A stretch of DNA of 64,000 bases from Potentilla sterilis (lineage: Eukaryota > Streptophyta > Magnoliopsida > Rosales > Rosaceae): the NCBI GenBank assembly GCA_963682095.1, contig OY821754.1:21798978-21862977 (forward strand), written 5' to 3'. This document shows, piece after piece, positions 10,366 to 23,146 of this stretch. Positions within the stretch are counted from its first letter, which is position 1, and every line of letters starts with the position of its first letter. The position numbers and the translations under genes were made by a program. The notes under the pieces were generated by a model. It did no database searches and was not told where the DNA came from. It was given only the letters and a program-made list of their open reading frames with translations.

Positions 10366-11645
10366 CTACTCATCATCACCCCCTAAACGCGTAGCGTCGT
10401 CGACCGGATCGTTCGAGTTCCGGTGACTATGGCTGTCCTGATCGGCTGGCGTACTCCGATGCGTGGGGGGAGTGGGGACGACGAACTGGGGCATCTGTGG
10501 CGGAGGCGGGGGCTGGAGTCCAGCCTGCTGGGCCTCCCAAGACTGCTGCATCCATCGGTACATCTCCGCCACAGATGCGTCTCTGGCCTGCTGCGCCGAA
10601 GCCTCCACGGCCCTCGCCAACTCCGCCTGTTGGAGCGCCTCCACCGCCCTCGCCAACTCCGCCTGAGTCCTCTGCAGCTGCGTCTGCAAGTCTCCTCTCG
10701 TCGAAGCCGCACGCTGCGTGCTGGGATTGGCCGGCGTGTACTTGAGAACCCCATCTCCCGCCGCGCCTAGGCCTCTCTGGTAGAAGTAGTTGTTCCCCGT
10801 CCCTACCGCCGCGTGCATGATCTGAGAGGCCAAGCGCGGCTCAAGGGTGTCGATCGTGGAGGCAAACTCCGCGATTGCCTCGTCGGACGCCCCGTCTCCC
10901 AGGGTGTCTCGCGCGATCCCGAAGGTGATCGCGTCGGTCTCCGCATCGATTTCCGCCTAATTGACAAGAAAATATAATAAACGAATTAAAAAAAATATAT
11001 ATAAATTAATTTAATGAAACACTTTTATTGAAGATGGGCGAATACTTACCACTTGGTCGGGACGCCCCGGATACATCTGCGCATGAATCCACGACAACGG
11101 CCTCAGCGGTCGGTCCCTCCTCGCCATCTCTGCCCACTGCCTCCAGGAGCGGGCGCCGCCGTGGTGGGGGTGCTCGTTCCTCCTGCGGTTGTCGCTGTTC
11201 GTCCGCGAGATTTTCTGTATTATAAGAACGAACATATAAACGCAAATATAAATTAGTAACTAAATTAAAATATTACGAACTAACCAAAATAAAATTATTA
11301 ACTAATTTAGTTACTAACTAATTTAATTTAATTAGTAACTACTTAACTAACTAATTTAATTTAGTAACTAACTAACTTACTAACTACCTAATTTAATTTA
11401 ATTTAATTTAATTTAGTAACGAACTAACTAACTACGTAACTAACCAACTAACTTAATTTAATAACTAATAACTAACTAACTAACTAATTAATTTAATTAA
11501 GTAACTACATAATTTAATTATTAAATAACATTAAAAAGTTATATACTAAAAGGCTAAATTTTCTTACCGAGACCCTGTCGCTCCCGAAGTAGGCTACCAG
11601 CCATAGCCACTCGTACTCCCTGTACCGGAACTCGTGGGGGGTTGT
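10366..11645 (-). pseudogene. Plant transposase (Ptta/En/Spm, Transposase_24-like), 5'-truncated
   Basis: Read leftward, the 3' end of an exon (about 11640 to 11568, ending ...VAYFGSDRVS) is followed by an AT-rich intron, an exon 11214-11050 (starts KISRTNSDNRRRNEHPHHGG), another intron, and the last exon 10956-10366. Splice sites are canonical and keep one frame. The last exon has YFYQRGLGAAGDGVLK, an Ala/Gln/Glu-rich helical run with a repeated ELARAVEA unit, a Pro-rich run and an Asp-rich tail. The NR(R)xxxHxxG block and RGLGxxGxGVLK signature fit the PF03004 family. The visible part is open; only the 5' end is lost. It is better preserved than the gene in element 1. Confidence 0.75.
11225..11545. 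repeat. Simple (TTAGTTAATT-like) repeat in an intron
   Basis: Low-complexity tract of ACTAACTAACTAATTTAATT variants filling the intron between two exons of the CACTA element 2 gene. Confidence 0.85.
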
Positions 11646-14453
11646 CGGACGATGGCCAAAATTTCGGACGATGTTCATTAGAGTCTATATGAGTTGTCGA
11701 TTCAAAGGATCCGAATCATAATATACGTGAAATATATTCACAATATGGACTCATAAGTTGTGTGCATTCATTAGAAGTGATACATACGAAATCAATTCAA
11801 TTTTCACAATGAATTTCAAGGTGATAAACGTTGGCACGAATATCTTTAAATAGTGAGCAAGGTTCGATTGCTTCTTTATGCATAGATAACATATGTGACT
11901 TTGAATCATATTGTCATAAGACATGGAAATTTTGAGCATGGGAATGCTCTATGATTATGTGTGATGAAAGTCATCATAGTCACAATGGATTTATAAAATC
12001 CATGAAGATTAGCTACACACTCAATGTCTCTATGATACATTCATAAGAGAGTAGAGACAAGGTTTATGCCAAGTCATATAAATCAGAATATATACTCAAT
12101 TCCTATAGAGTGCGTTGCATGGCGTGTAGTATCACAAGATAAAACATAGGCATGCTTAAAAGCGTAGTAAATACATCCGTTAACGCTCAAAGATAGAGCC
12201 GAAAAACAACCAAATGAGCCAACATCGATACTATATAGACATAAATGTCTAAAAACTAAGTATCAAGGACTGAGGCCATGAGCTAGTTATCCGAGGCTGA
12301 AGCCAAGCTAAATTGGAAGCCAAACCGAAGCAAGGCAAGAGAGAGGCCGGGGTCATGTATAAGCGGGTGCAATGCTTCCCAAAGCCGAAGCCGAGGTAGT
12401 GAACGGGCGGGCCGAGGCCGAGCAAATGCCAAGGCCGAAACCAAGGCGTGTCGAGGCAAAGGCAAAGGCTTATGGGGCCGAGGCTTGATTTTGGAGTCGA
12501 GGTCATGCGAGTTGCTGATGGCTAGCCGAGGCCGAAGCTAAAGCTTACCGAGGCAGAAAGTAAGGACCTGACAAGGCCGAGACCATGCAAAGGGCCGAAG
12601 GCATGCCGAGGCTGAAGCCAAGGCGTGTCGTGGCGTGTGCATGGGCTTATAGGGCCGAGAGGGGCAGCGGGCCAGGTGCAGGCCGACGCCAGGGCCGAGG
12701 CCCGGGCGGGGCTAGGCGGGCGCGTGCGTGCCAAAGTCTGTAGACTGAGGCGTGCCTCATTGTTTGGTTGTGGCGGAGCTTTTGTCCAAGCAGCGCGCAA
12801 GCCAAGCCAAGGCCGAAACCGAGGCTAGGTAAGGCTGACTTTGGTGTGCTTAAGAGTGCCGAAACCGAAGCCGGGCAATGCGCATGCATCTGCGCATGTA
12901 AGCAAACATGTCTATTTGTTTCTTGACAAGCATAGGCTCGTTTATGTTTGTGATTTTCGAGTTAAAATCACCAATTAGATTGGTAAAATCAAATCAACAT
13001 GCCATGTAATTGTGTAATGCGATACATTGCATTCACATATAGCTATGTAGGGAATCGAACCATGTATGCATTATAAAATTCTCGTCCATTCATTTACTTG
13101 AACAATATGAGAGAATTAAGATTAAATGCCAACGGTTACATCGAGGTCTTGACCATAAAAAGTGTATCGACTAAGTAGCATTAGTCACACATGTGAGGTC
13201 TATGCCTTCACAAAATCAACGGATTTGTAGTCACTTTGACTATGAAATTGAAGTCATATGCTTCATTTTTATCACAAATTATCTTTTGCTTTTGAAATCC
13301 GTAATCATGAGGATATACTCTCATCTTCTTCCATGTATCTCTTGTATACATTGACCATATGATTGCATTATTTGCAATTGCTGAACCGATGTAGAACCAT
13401 ATCAATGACATGATTTTTTAATTTTTTTTTCAATGGCCCTTTTCTCTTTTTTTCTTTATGACATGGAGATTTCGAGGTGTAGCCTCCCCCTCTTTTTTTC
13501 TGGGCGCATTTTGCGGTCAATTTTTCTTTTTCTCAAAAGAACAAGAGGGAAGGTATTGAATTTAGGTCGAGACCAAGATTATGGTAACACAATTCAATAT
13601 CTGTTGTGATAATTTCCGTCACATATCGATGTTACATCGACAATTTCCGTCGCACATCATGAGTTTGTCCCTTTGTGACTCCCTTAGGATCGTCACAAGC
13701 ATCGACAATATTCTGTCGGAATCGTGATAAAATAGTTACGAAGTGTTGTGGTTCACAGTGACATCACAGCCACAAGCACAACTTTGGATGGTAACATCAC
13801 AGTTACCCCTTAAATACTGTGATACGCTGGGGTGGGTGGGGTCCCTTTGTATCGTCCTGAAACACACACAAGTTCCAACATACAAATTCAAATAATTGAA
13901 ATTGTAAAAAACGGGAACTTTTATTTAATCATACTTGCTAGTTCGCCAAATGAACTGGTTAGAAATATAAATTGCGCTTGAGGATTTGGTTCTGATCCTT
14001 GTGCAAATTTGAGATGTTCTTCCATGTACGTGCAACGAAATAATCCTCGCAATTATATCGCGATGTGTCGTGCAATAAGTTTCATGGAAAAGAAGAGCAT
14101 ATGGTTAATCATTTTCACCATATACAGGAAGTAAAACTAATTAGAGAATTACTGCAGTAACTGTTTTAACCCGAAGGCAAAAATATTTTATTTTGGTAAA
14201 AATAATTACCATTTGGACTGGGTCGGATCAAATGATCGGGGTTGAAACCCCTTGCAAACGGGTCGGGTCGGAAGACCGGGTCGAGCAGATCCGGTTCAGG
14301 GATTAGGCGCGCGGATCGCCTTGTGCTGGTGTCGATCGGACTATGGAATCCGGGTCGAGGGAAGACGCTAGGGACGACAGCGTCGTCGGAGGAAGCAAGG
14401 GCTTCATCGAGGAGACTGGGGAGCGCTAGGGCTTCGTCGTGGAGGGCCGCCAA
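11646..14453 (-). mobile_element. Coding-less copia-related element, distal part (minus strand)
   Basis: This is the continuation of the minus-strand copia relative whose LTR is at 26609-26793, after the gypsy insertion is removed. Read on the minus strand, 14453 to ~13500 resembles the leader of the plus-strand copia element, including a GTGATGT(T/C)AC(C/T)-rich stretch matching 36212-36265 and the boundary of its AT-rich part. Further in, 12940-12990 resembles 37745-37800 (both read GATTTTGGTGAT.TTAACTC-like), and 12230-12890 is GC-rich like 37840-38345. No gag or pol sequence is recognisable. The far LTR is absent; the segment runs into the truncated CACTA element near 11645. Boundaries are approximate. 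Confidence 0.55.
12230..12890. repeat. GC-rich degenerate repeat (GCCGAGGC / GCCGAAGC type)
   Basis: Irregular reiterations of 'aggccgaagcc', 'aggccgagg' and similar 6-12 bp words in otherwise AT-rich DNA. ORFs across it on both strands arise from the composition and are not genes. The plus-strand copia element carries a similar block between gag and pol. Confidence 0.8.
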
Positions 14454-17400
14454 TGACAGGACCCGCCCCGGATTTCACCCTGAAATCCGGATAAGATCAT
14501 GCGGGGACCACCTTAAGACTAACTCTATCGATAAATCGATAAGTCAATCTTAAGATGGACAACCCTAAAACCTGCAACAACCAAAACACTTCTAAATTCC
14601 AGTTTCATCCGTAACACCTGGAGCCACCTGCTCCCCAAATCACAACAACCGCCACAAATAAATACAAAATCTAATTCAACTGGCTCACAGGTAATCAGAG
14701 CAATCTAACAAAATGAACTGAAATCACAAATGGATATATAACAAGAAATGTAATATGAAAATAAAAGAATAAGGGATCACAGATCCCACCTAGCGGAAGC
14801 GACAATGATGATGACTACGCCTCGATTCCGAGTACTCTTGACCTCTGATCACTACTCTGCACATTGGGCGATTTAAACCGAAGGGCTCAGGGGAAATTAA
14901 TTTAAAAACACGTTAGAGTGAGTGGATAAAATAATATCGTATAACACTTTATATAAAAAAGTATTGTATTACTTCCCCAATATTTTATAACTGAAAACCA
15001 CTATGCATGCATTTTTACAAAAACGTCTCGCGTTTTAAGAAAATCAGAATTTAAAAATCAGCCTCGCTGATATAATCCAATAAACAAATAATTATTTTGT
15101 TTATATATGTTCAAAACAATATATTTTTGAAAATCAATTTATAATATTTTTCGACCAATCCCATTGGTCATATAAAAACCCCAGCCCCGCTGGTTCGGGA
15201 ATTTATTAAAATCAGAAAGTCTCATAGAGAAAATATTCCCGAAAACCACATAATATAAAACTCATGATCAATCCCATTGGTCATATAATAGGGGAAGGTT
15301 ATCACCATTTAATAGTAAGCGTCCCAGGCTAAGGGTCGAGTCTCCCAGACTCTATAGCGTCCCACGCTAAATCTCTATACAACCCTACGTCGACCACCGA
15401 GCGTGAATCTGACCTATATGGTCAAATCGTCACCTCGCGTGGCATGAGGTTAATAAGCTAGCTAGCATCAATATATATACGGACCCTGATATGGTGAAAA
15501 ATCCGAAAATAAAACCGAAAACACACTTCCCCTTATATATAATAAATCCGTAAGGTCCCCGACCGCACATCTGAGGCTTATAATAATCATAAATAGTATA
15601 ATAGCCTCAAAATATATTCATATATGTCCGACATATCCAATATGCCGTAAAATAATATCGAAAAATATATATACAACATCGACATGTCTCACATGTCAAA
15701 AAATCACCAATTCGAAAGCATTAAATCGCCGGAAATCTCATTTCCGGTCTTTACATCAAAATACACATAAACTTATTTAACATAATCAAGTTATGATTAA
15801 TTAAAATCATATACTACTAAAATAAAAGCATAACCCCAAACCCTTATTTCTTTAAATATCAATATCATTTTAATTTTACGGATTTTCATGCTTCTCAGAT
15901 TATTTATTTAAATAAATTGTATTTCCTTAAAATATATATGCATGCATTTATTTAAAATAAAAATCCACTCACAGTATGGCCGAGCGCGCCGCTAATCCGA
16001 TCTCTCGTCCCGTCGAATAACCGAGACCTGTAATAGGGACGTAATTATAATTATTACGAAACTCAGAATTTATTTATAAACGTTAAATCTACGGACGTCC
16101 TTACTCGCACGAAACCTCCTAATTTTCCCTTTTTAGTTGTCGGTATAGGAATTTCGCCTCAATATCGAATAATCTACGTCTGAAATAACTCAGGACACCC
16201 ACCCCGTGTCCGATTAATCCTTCTACTAGTTATTTCGTCGTAAAACTCTTTTAAAAACGCTTTTACCTTTTTACGGTAAGTCAACCGTAATAAACCAAGG
16301 TCAAACAGTAATTATTGTAGGTCAAACAGTAAATTCTGAAAGTCAAACAGTAAAATGGTTAAAATTCAATTACTATTTACCATTTACTTTTACTGTTTAC
16401 TGTTTACTTTTACTGTTTTACAGTTTCACTTTTCACCTTTTACCGTTTTACTTTTGCCTTTTACTGTATCACTGTTCATCGTCTTGAACCTCTCGCCTCC
16501 GGAACAGTGGCGCCGCCGCCACCGCCGGCTGAACAGCAGCGCCGCCACAGGAGGCCAAAACACCTCCAATCGATCCCAAATTTCCACAGCAGCGTCGCCA
16601 CCACCTCGGGGACTCATCCCCGTCGCCTCCGCCAGCAAAAACCCACGCAGGCACCGCGTACGGCGGCTCAAAAATCGCAAACTCCAATTTCTCCAAAACT
16701 CAACCAATCGAACCCCAAATTATACTTAATCGACTCCAAACAACATCCTAAACACGAATTTAACCTCCAAATCCACCAAAAACATCAATTACACAACCTC
16801 CATAAAAAATCACCAAAACCCTAAAATTTTAAATTTCGAATTTCTCCTTACCTGGGCTGAATTGGATCAATTCCTTCCATGGGATTGTTGCACACGTCGA
16901 GACCTTCGATTCCCGACCGGAATCGGGCCGAGCCGTGGCCGGAGGAGAGAGCTCCGGTTCGACTGTGTCGAACCATCTCGGGAGGCGCACGGCCAAACGG
17001 CGGCGTTTCACGCCGCGCCACTGCCACCGACGTGAAGAGGAGGCTGAGCCGGTCTGAACGTGACCAGTGCGCCGGCCCAGTTCGGCCGGATGGCGTAGAC
17101 TCGGCCGGAGGTCGGGCCGAGTCGAGGGAGAGGAGAGAGAAAGGAGAGAGAAGAAAAAGAAAGAAAAGAAACGAAAAGGAAAAAAGAGAAAAATGGGGAA
17201 TTTCCCTTTCGGGAAATTTTCTCCCGGCTATTTATACTCGCCCAAAATCGGACAATTTCCGATTTTACATTGTAACTTTTTCATACGAACTCCAAATTAA
17301 GCATGCTACGTATCCACGAACTCGTTTCAACGTCTTCTACCTCGTCATGAAATAAAATCCTCGGTCGAGTCAACTTATTTAAAAGTCAACCTTTAGAACT

Positions 17401-17481
17401 TTCAAATCGTAAAAACAATTCCCGAGGCGAAATAATAAAAGTAAAACAGTTAAATGGTAATTCTAGGTTCGGGTCGTATCA
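14454..17481 (-). repeat. Left (3') LTR of the gypsy element
   Basis: 3028 bp, starting TGACAGGACC and ending TCGTATCA. ORFs in it, such as 16355-16729, are matched by equally non-conserved frames in the other LTR and are not genes. A TATA box (TATAAATAG, minus, 17228-17236) lies downstream of a conserved block at 17272-17351. Confidence 0.93.
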
Positions 17482-17495
17482 ATTCTCCCCTCTTT
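17482..17495 (-). other. Polypurine tract of the gypsy element
   Basis: On the minus strand AAAGAGGGGAGAAT immediately precedes the 3' LTR, as required for plus-strand priming. Confidence 0.8.
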
Positions 17496-17559
17496 ATAAA
17501 ATTTCGTCCTCGAAATTTACGTACCTGCCAAAACAGAAGGATGAGCACTGACATCTCAC

Positions 17560-17900
17560 TGTTTCTCTATTTTCTCAGGTAGTTCCCTTTATCTCATAAA
17601 TTACCTCAAACAACTTAGTCCTCCCGATCAAGACTTTCAACTAACTGCTCCTTGACATTCAAATCTTTCTACAATTTGATAGGTTGAGTTTTCAAGATAT
17701 GCGATGGATCGGCAATTACTCATGGAGTATAGACACATGGAAAAACGTCATGTATCTTGGATAATTTCGAAGGTAGCTCTAACCGATGAGCTACCGGACC
17801 AATCCGCTCTGTAATCTCATGAAGGCCGATATATCCTGACACTCAGGATCTCATCTCTAATATCAGCGTAACTCTCTCTAGGAGAGTTGCTCATCTCAGT
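17560..17900 (-). pseudogene. Relic of gypsy integrase C-terminus
   Basis: Read on the minus strand, about 17860-17730 gives YIGLHEITERIGPVAHRLEL followed by LSKIHDVF, the characteristic GPF.I..R.G.VAYRL.LP..L..IHDVFHVS block at the end of Ty3/gypsy integrases. Further on come a DPSHIL-like motif and a VNFEDEI.-like motif just before the purine tract. Stops and frameshifts interrupt it. Nothing clearly related to reverse transcriptase or gag was recognised elsewhere in 17900-19442 or 21434-23131. Confidence 0.75.
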
Positions 17901-19442
17901 TACTTTTGAACTGCATCTCACAAGACTCAATAAATACTTTAGGATCTGAATAGACATCTTTGTCAATTCACCCATCCAAATGTGTAAGGCAGTGCGGAAA
18001 TATCATCGAACCTATAAAGTTGCCTGCAACTCATTTCAGGTCCATAAAATAAATCACGATTCTCAATCAAATTTCATGGACTTAGGCATCACAGGATCTA
18101 ACAATCTCTATCACCCTCACCTCATCATCGACTTTGGGTGCAGAATACGCCATATACAAATCAAAATAATAATATCTAATCACTCTCTGACACCGGCAAA
18201 CGCCGCTAAAAACTTTAGGGTTCTACCTCTCAACTTTTGCCTGTTGTCACATCAATCAATAACGTCCCATCACTCAAACTAGAGAAAATACAAGTGTAAG
18301 CTATATTGTGCTTTATCTCTCATATGATCTTAGGACGAGTCCTCAATTTGTGATTCCCGCACCAAAATAATCAGGACTGGTTTCAAATGAAACTGACTTA
18401 TCAAAGTCCAAGCTCGTCCATGGATAAAGCAACTCTCATAACTCACAACTCACAAAAGAGTGGGACCTGAATCAGCGTCAAATGTGACAACCAACAGAGG
18501 CTTCTAACTAGATACATCAATTATCACCAATAAACCAGATCCGATATGACATCAAGGAATCCTTCGGATGTCAAAATCAGTTTCCATAACCAACGACTAA
18601 CACCAGAACTGTTAAATCGACCATTATCAAAAACAACATTGCAACGAAAATCGAACTTCAGCATATAACCTTAACCTCGAGAGAAAACATCTCAAATACC
18701 AAAAGACTCGTTGCATTTCACAAAATAAACCTTACAACCTGAGTTGCTCGAGCCAACAAATATTCAATATCCCCTAATAACTCGCATCAAAGAAAAGAAA
18801 TCCTCGAGAAATAACATTCTCAAAACCTCAATTAAACTATAGAGGTTCCAATCAATATCTCGTCCCACGAGAGCTGACATGAGAATAACTCAAATCAATG
18901 ATCTATTCAACGAAACCACCAACACGCATTATAGAAATAATGACTTCTCAAGTCATCTCTGGATCAATAAGTGGTCCCACCACATTACGATCCCAAAAGA
19001 AATTCTCCCATTAACAAAACGTCGTTCAACTTATAAGAATATGCACTAGTCACGACACAACATTTCTTACTCAATCCTTGACTCGAAACACTACCTGAGT
19101 CAACAAGGAAACCCCTTTCCCGTAAGGCTATACTATAAGTGACAAATAAAACGTCTCGAATAAATCACCTGGCCTTGACATGCAAAACCAGTACAAAATA
19201 AATACTCGTGACTGATTTTATCGTTCTCAAGATTCACTTTACTTAATGAAGTCACTTGAGTTATTAGTGTCCTCCGATTGAATCATACTATTCAATTCTT
19301 ATCCCATGCTACATTCAATGACTTCCATATCGCTGACCCCTTAGCGTCGAAATCTCTATATCCACAATCGTCAGAGTCCAGGTTGCAACTATTAACATGA
19401 CTCACACACTTGTCGAAATAAGAACAAAGCCGATATCTTTGC
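17901..19442 (-). other. Decayed internal region of the gypsy element, left part
   Basis: No ORF over 100 codons and no recognisable domain beyond the integrase relic to the left. By position it should derive from pol. Confidence 0.5.
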
Positions 19443-21433
19443 TGTAACACTCCGAATTTTGAATAATAAAATTCAAATTCGACAATGTTAAAATTTACAA
19501 TTAAACTCAATCACTTGAAAGTTATCATACAATAACCAAGTAAAACAACAGAGTTTAAGTGTGTGGCTCGATACATTCAAAATATTACATCATTAACAAA
19601 ATAGATGTAAGAAAAGAGTCTCTCACTATTACTCTCTAACCCAAAAAGATAATTACAAGCTAGACCAAGGCCTACACCTACTAGCCGTGCGACTCAGATG
19701 CCGCTCCCTGGCTTCTGGTCCTCACCTGCAGGTCTAACCCCTACACCATCAATTGGTGCACCGGGTTGTAAACAACGAACCCGGTAAGCTTTCAAAGCTC
19801 GTGTGAGTAAAACAAACAAGTTCATGAGAAAAATAATTAAATCAACAAAGGAAAACACGTATATTATAAAATTCACGATGCACAATCAATCAAAAGAGTA
19901 AGACTAGGGGCGCACTGACCAATGTCATTCCCCTACAAATCTCACAAGGCAAACAGACTAGAGCTCTAACTGATCGTAACCAATCACCCGGCCAAAGGCT
20001 TGGTTCCGACATACATGCCAGAAGGATCCCTTTCACCACTTAGGCGAGATCCTCTCCCCACACATGTAAGATCTTTCACCACTATTGGTGAGATCTTACT
20101 TCAACCGTTGGTTTCTATACCAACACAACCACACATCACACCACTCACATAATCACATATATGATAAATTCATAACATAATACATTCACCCAATTGCACA
20201 CTCACATTATATATTTCACGTAAATATATATATACGTAGACATCCACTCAGGAATAGTCCACTAATACCAACTATAGTCATTGATCGTAAAACCCTTTGA
20301 AAATCATTTTTATATTAAAATCATTTTACTTACCAATGAACCGTAGTCAATCAAGTTCATTCAATTTAAAACAAATTTCAATTCCATAAAATCATTTTCC
20401 ATATAACGATCCATATACTATAATTAATTCATAATCAACTCGTATTTAATACAAATACACTGAGGTTTACTCACCTTAATTCACCAGAAATGGTAAAGAT
20501 CCGTTTATGGTCGAATCGGATAGCTGCAGAATCAGGTCAGATCAAATCGAACAGTTCTGGGGTCGGTCAACGTCAGGTCAACATCGGGTCAACGTAAGTC
20601 AACGCAGGTCAACGGTCAACGCGGGTCAGTCAACGGTCAATGTTGACCGGGTCGGTTCTGAAGCCGGTCGGGTCGAACCGGATCTGAACTGCTGAAACGG
20701 GTCGGGTCGACCCGATCGGAGACGTTTCCCGATCCGGTCACAGCGACTTGAAACGACGACAACCACCTACACCAAGAGGACCGCAAGGAGAAGACGAACC
20801 GATTGGTGGGTGGCACGAGCTCCGGTTCCGCCGGACGTGGTCGCAGCTCCGCCGTGTACGGCAGCAGTGGCTTCCTCCGCTTGCTGCGCCGAGCACAGCC
20901 ACTCCCCGGTGCCGATCCTTAGCTCAAACGGAAGAGGACGTCGAGATGAACACTTTGACAGGTCGCACGCCTCGATTGGTGGCCGGATGAGGGAGATCTA
21001 CGCGAAAGAAGCTCCGGATTCGAATTGGAGACGATGAACAGTAAATCGCGATAATTCCGGATAATTTCAGAATTTTCTGATTTTTCTGAAATTAAATTAC
21101 TATTTATAGAAATTTCATATTTTTGGAATAACTTCAACAGGTCGTAACTTTTTCATACGACGTCCGTTTCAAGCGTGCCACGTGTCTACGAACTCGTATC
21201 GTCGAGCTCTACGACTGTCATGAAGGAAACTTGTCGAAATTCCTGACGGATCAGAAAGTCAACTTTTAGCCCCTCGAAATTCAACGTTTTTCAAATCTTT
21301 AACTCTCGAAACTCACTTCCGACGTCACACAACAACTAATTAAAACGTACGAAACACACATCCTCAAAAATCATTCTCCAAATAATTCACGATTAAATTA
21401 CAAGAAATTAGTAATAAAAATCGGGTTATTACA
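19443..21433 (-). mobile_element. Solo LTR of a second gypsy family, nested
   Basis: Begins TGTAACACTCC and ends GGGTTATTACA, flanked by a perfect 5-bp duplication TTTGC (19438-19442 and 21434-21438). No internal region is present, so it is the usual product of LTR-LTR recombination. Orientation is inferred from a block at 21144-21226 that matches the promoter-proximal block of the surrounding element's LTR, next to TATAAATAG on the minus strand (21100-21108). A GTCAACG/GGTCAA-rich segment lies at 20550-20680. Confidence 0.9.
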
Positions 21434-23131
21434 TTTGCTTGACCAGTGTTCGGTGACTAATTAAATAGTCAACGTCAACATTCGCCGTCAGCCAGACAAA
21501 GGTTCGAAAAATCAAAAAATATCGCTACGACGATAGCAGATAGAATTCCGACTTAACTTTAAAAAATAGTTAAAATAGCTCTGGAGTTTGAAAATTGCTT
21601 CCTGGAAATCACCGTTAGATTTCACTCCAACCACCACAGATAAGTATGTGACTTCAATAAGAACCAGAAGCCATTCACGGATCTTTAATCGGAATTACGG
21701 ATCAAGAGTTATGATCCGCCGAAGCTTCGTCGCAAATCCTCGAACAAGAAACACAAAAGAACGAAAGAAGTGGCTGATCTAATACAAATACAATTATTTA
21801 TATAATGACCAGTCGATAAAAGCTATTTGTCGAATGCTGGTACAACTACCAGAATCTTCTCATCCGAATTACCGAGCTAACCATGCAATGGTCGAATAGA
21901 TCCCCGATCTCGCTATTTCAAATATTCACCAGCTGCTTATACGATAAACTATGTGATCAGGCTTAACCACCTTTTACCATCACTCGATAATTCCATAGTC
22001 AAAAAGACGATCTCACAATACTTATGCTGCTAAAATTCTCCATAGGCACCCAACTTCGATTTCATACTAATCTCTCAATGTTACCATGACTACATCTTCA
22101 AATCTCTTTCCCCTCAAATACCACGTGTTTCAAAACAAAATATCTCCAATCCGGGTAGCTATTTCAATTTGTAATTCTTCCTTTATCCAATCTTCTGACC
22201 AAGGTCGCTAAGAATTAGAATTATTTATAGCTCCCACAATCTCCTTATGGCTCTCCATTCCTTCCGTCATAACCGATATGTCCAAAATCAAAATAAGACG
22301 GTTGTGAGATTCATAAAAACAACACATGTACACTGCTACTTAAATGTCCACTGACTCATTTTCTCCACATACGCCAAATCCATTGGTCAATCCACAAAAT
22401 ATAGCTGAAGAGTGGCTCCATCACCTACTCGTAACAATCTAAAATCACAGTCTGATTGTTACATAATCAATTTTCCACTCATTACCGCAAAGTCACAACG
22501 ACGACAATCATCTCACGTTAGTCTTGTCAACGTTTCCAAAATCGATCACTTAAATAGGCTGCTCAAAAACTAGGGCCAACTCCCTATACACAACGTGAAT
22601 AAGAGACCAAAGTCTCTATGTGTAGCCCTCTCAGGAATAACATCTTCCTATCTCAAAAGAAATAGGGCCGAAACATCCGAGTTCCCAACTCATAATCAGA
22701 CGCTAGAACTGCTGATAAACGTCAAAGCACAACCGAATAGGTATAACCCACATACCTATTACATACGCAAAGATAACATCCTAAGAGGTTGATGTACTCG
22801 AGGCATAGTCTAAGAGATACAACTCGATACCTGAAATGTACTTTACATACTTAATAATGACAATAGCACCAAGGAGCACGATGGGTGTCCGCTGCAGTCG
22901 GATCCATCAGTCGGAGGTACTAAGCATTACTAAGCATATAAAATAACTGAATAGAATAGTACTCTACAGAGTACATAACAAGACACCAAAGAATCAAAGT
23001 CACTCACTTAATGCACACACTAGCATCAAAGTATATGATGGAAATCCGCCGCGGTCGGACCATCAATCCAAGAATACTAGGTGTCATCAAGTATAAAAGA
23101 TAACACAACTCAAGGTATGAAAGGACCTAAT
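21434..23131 (-). other. Decayed internal region of the gypsy element, right part
   Basis: By position this is the leader and gag side of the element. No ORF over 70 codons and no zinc knuckle was found. The tail (about 22850-23130) has a duplicated ~140-bp motif around 'gcagtcggatccatcag' / 'gcggtcggaccatcaat'. Confidence 0.5.
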
Positions 23132-23143
23132 GCTCTGATACCA
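23132..23143 (-). other. Primer-binding site of the gypsy element
   Basis: GCTCTGATACCA on the plus strand, i.e. TGGTATCAGAGC on the minus strand, 3 nt inside the 5' LTR. This is the standard match to the 3' end of initiator methionine tRNA. Confidence 0.92.
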
Positions 23144-23146
23144 AAC

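Larger units (their letters stand above)
9691..11645 (-). mobile_element. Second CACTA element, truncated, opposite orientation
   Basis: The terminus CACTACCAGAAAAGGCC starts at 9691, followed to about 10200 by many copies of the AGCCGACGA motif. The gene reads on the minus strand toward this terminus, so 9691 is the element's 3' end. It therefore faces the 3' end of element 1. No matching TCTGGTAGTG terminus is present to the right; recognisable coding sequence stops near 11640, where copia-related DNA begins. The far half is missing. Confidence 0.78.

Noticed and set aside
10383..10770. Overlapping ORFs on both strands at 10383-10770
   Set aside because: Only the minus-strand frame ending at 10366 keeps splice continuity and the RGLGxxGxGVLK signature; the others are shadows in GC-rich coding DNA.
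12249..12889. Pro/Ala/Leu-rich ORFs in the GCCGAGGC-rich block
   Set aside because: No start context, splice sites or family resemblance, and open frames on several strands, as expected for GC-rich repetitive DNA.
16355..17355. ORFs of 100-158 codons in the left gypsy LTR and their counterparts at 25112-26046
   Set aside because: They occur at matching positions in both LTRs on both strands, differ by frame changes, and have low-complexity Arg/Lys- or Pro-rich translations. They are by-products of LTR composition.
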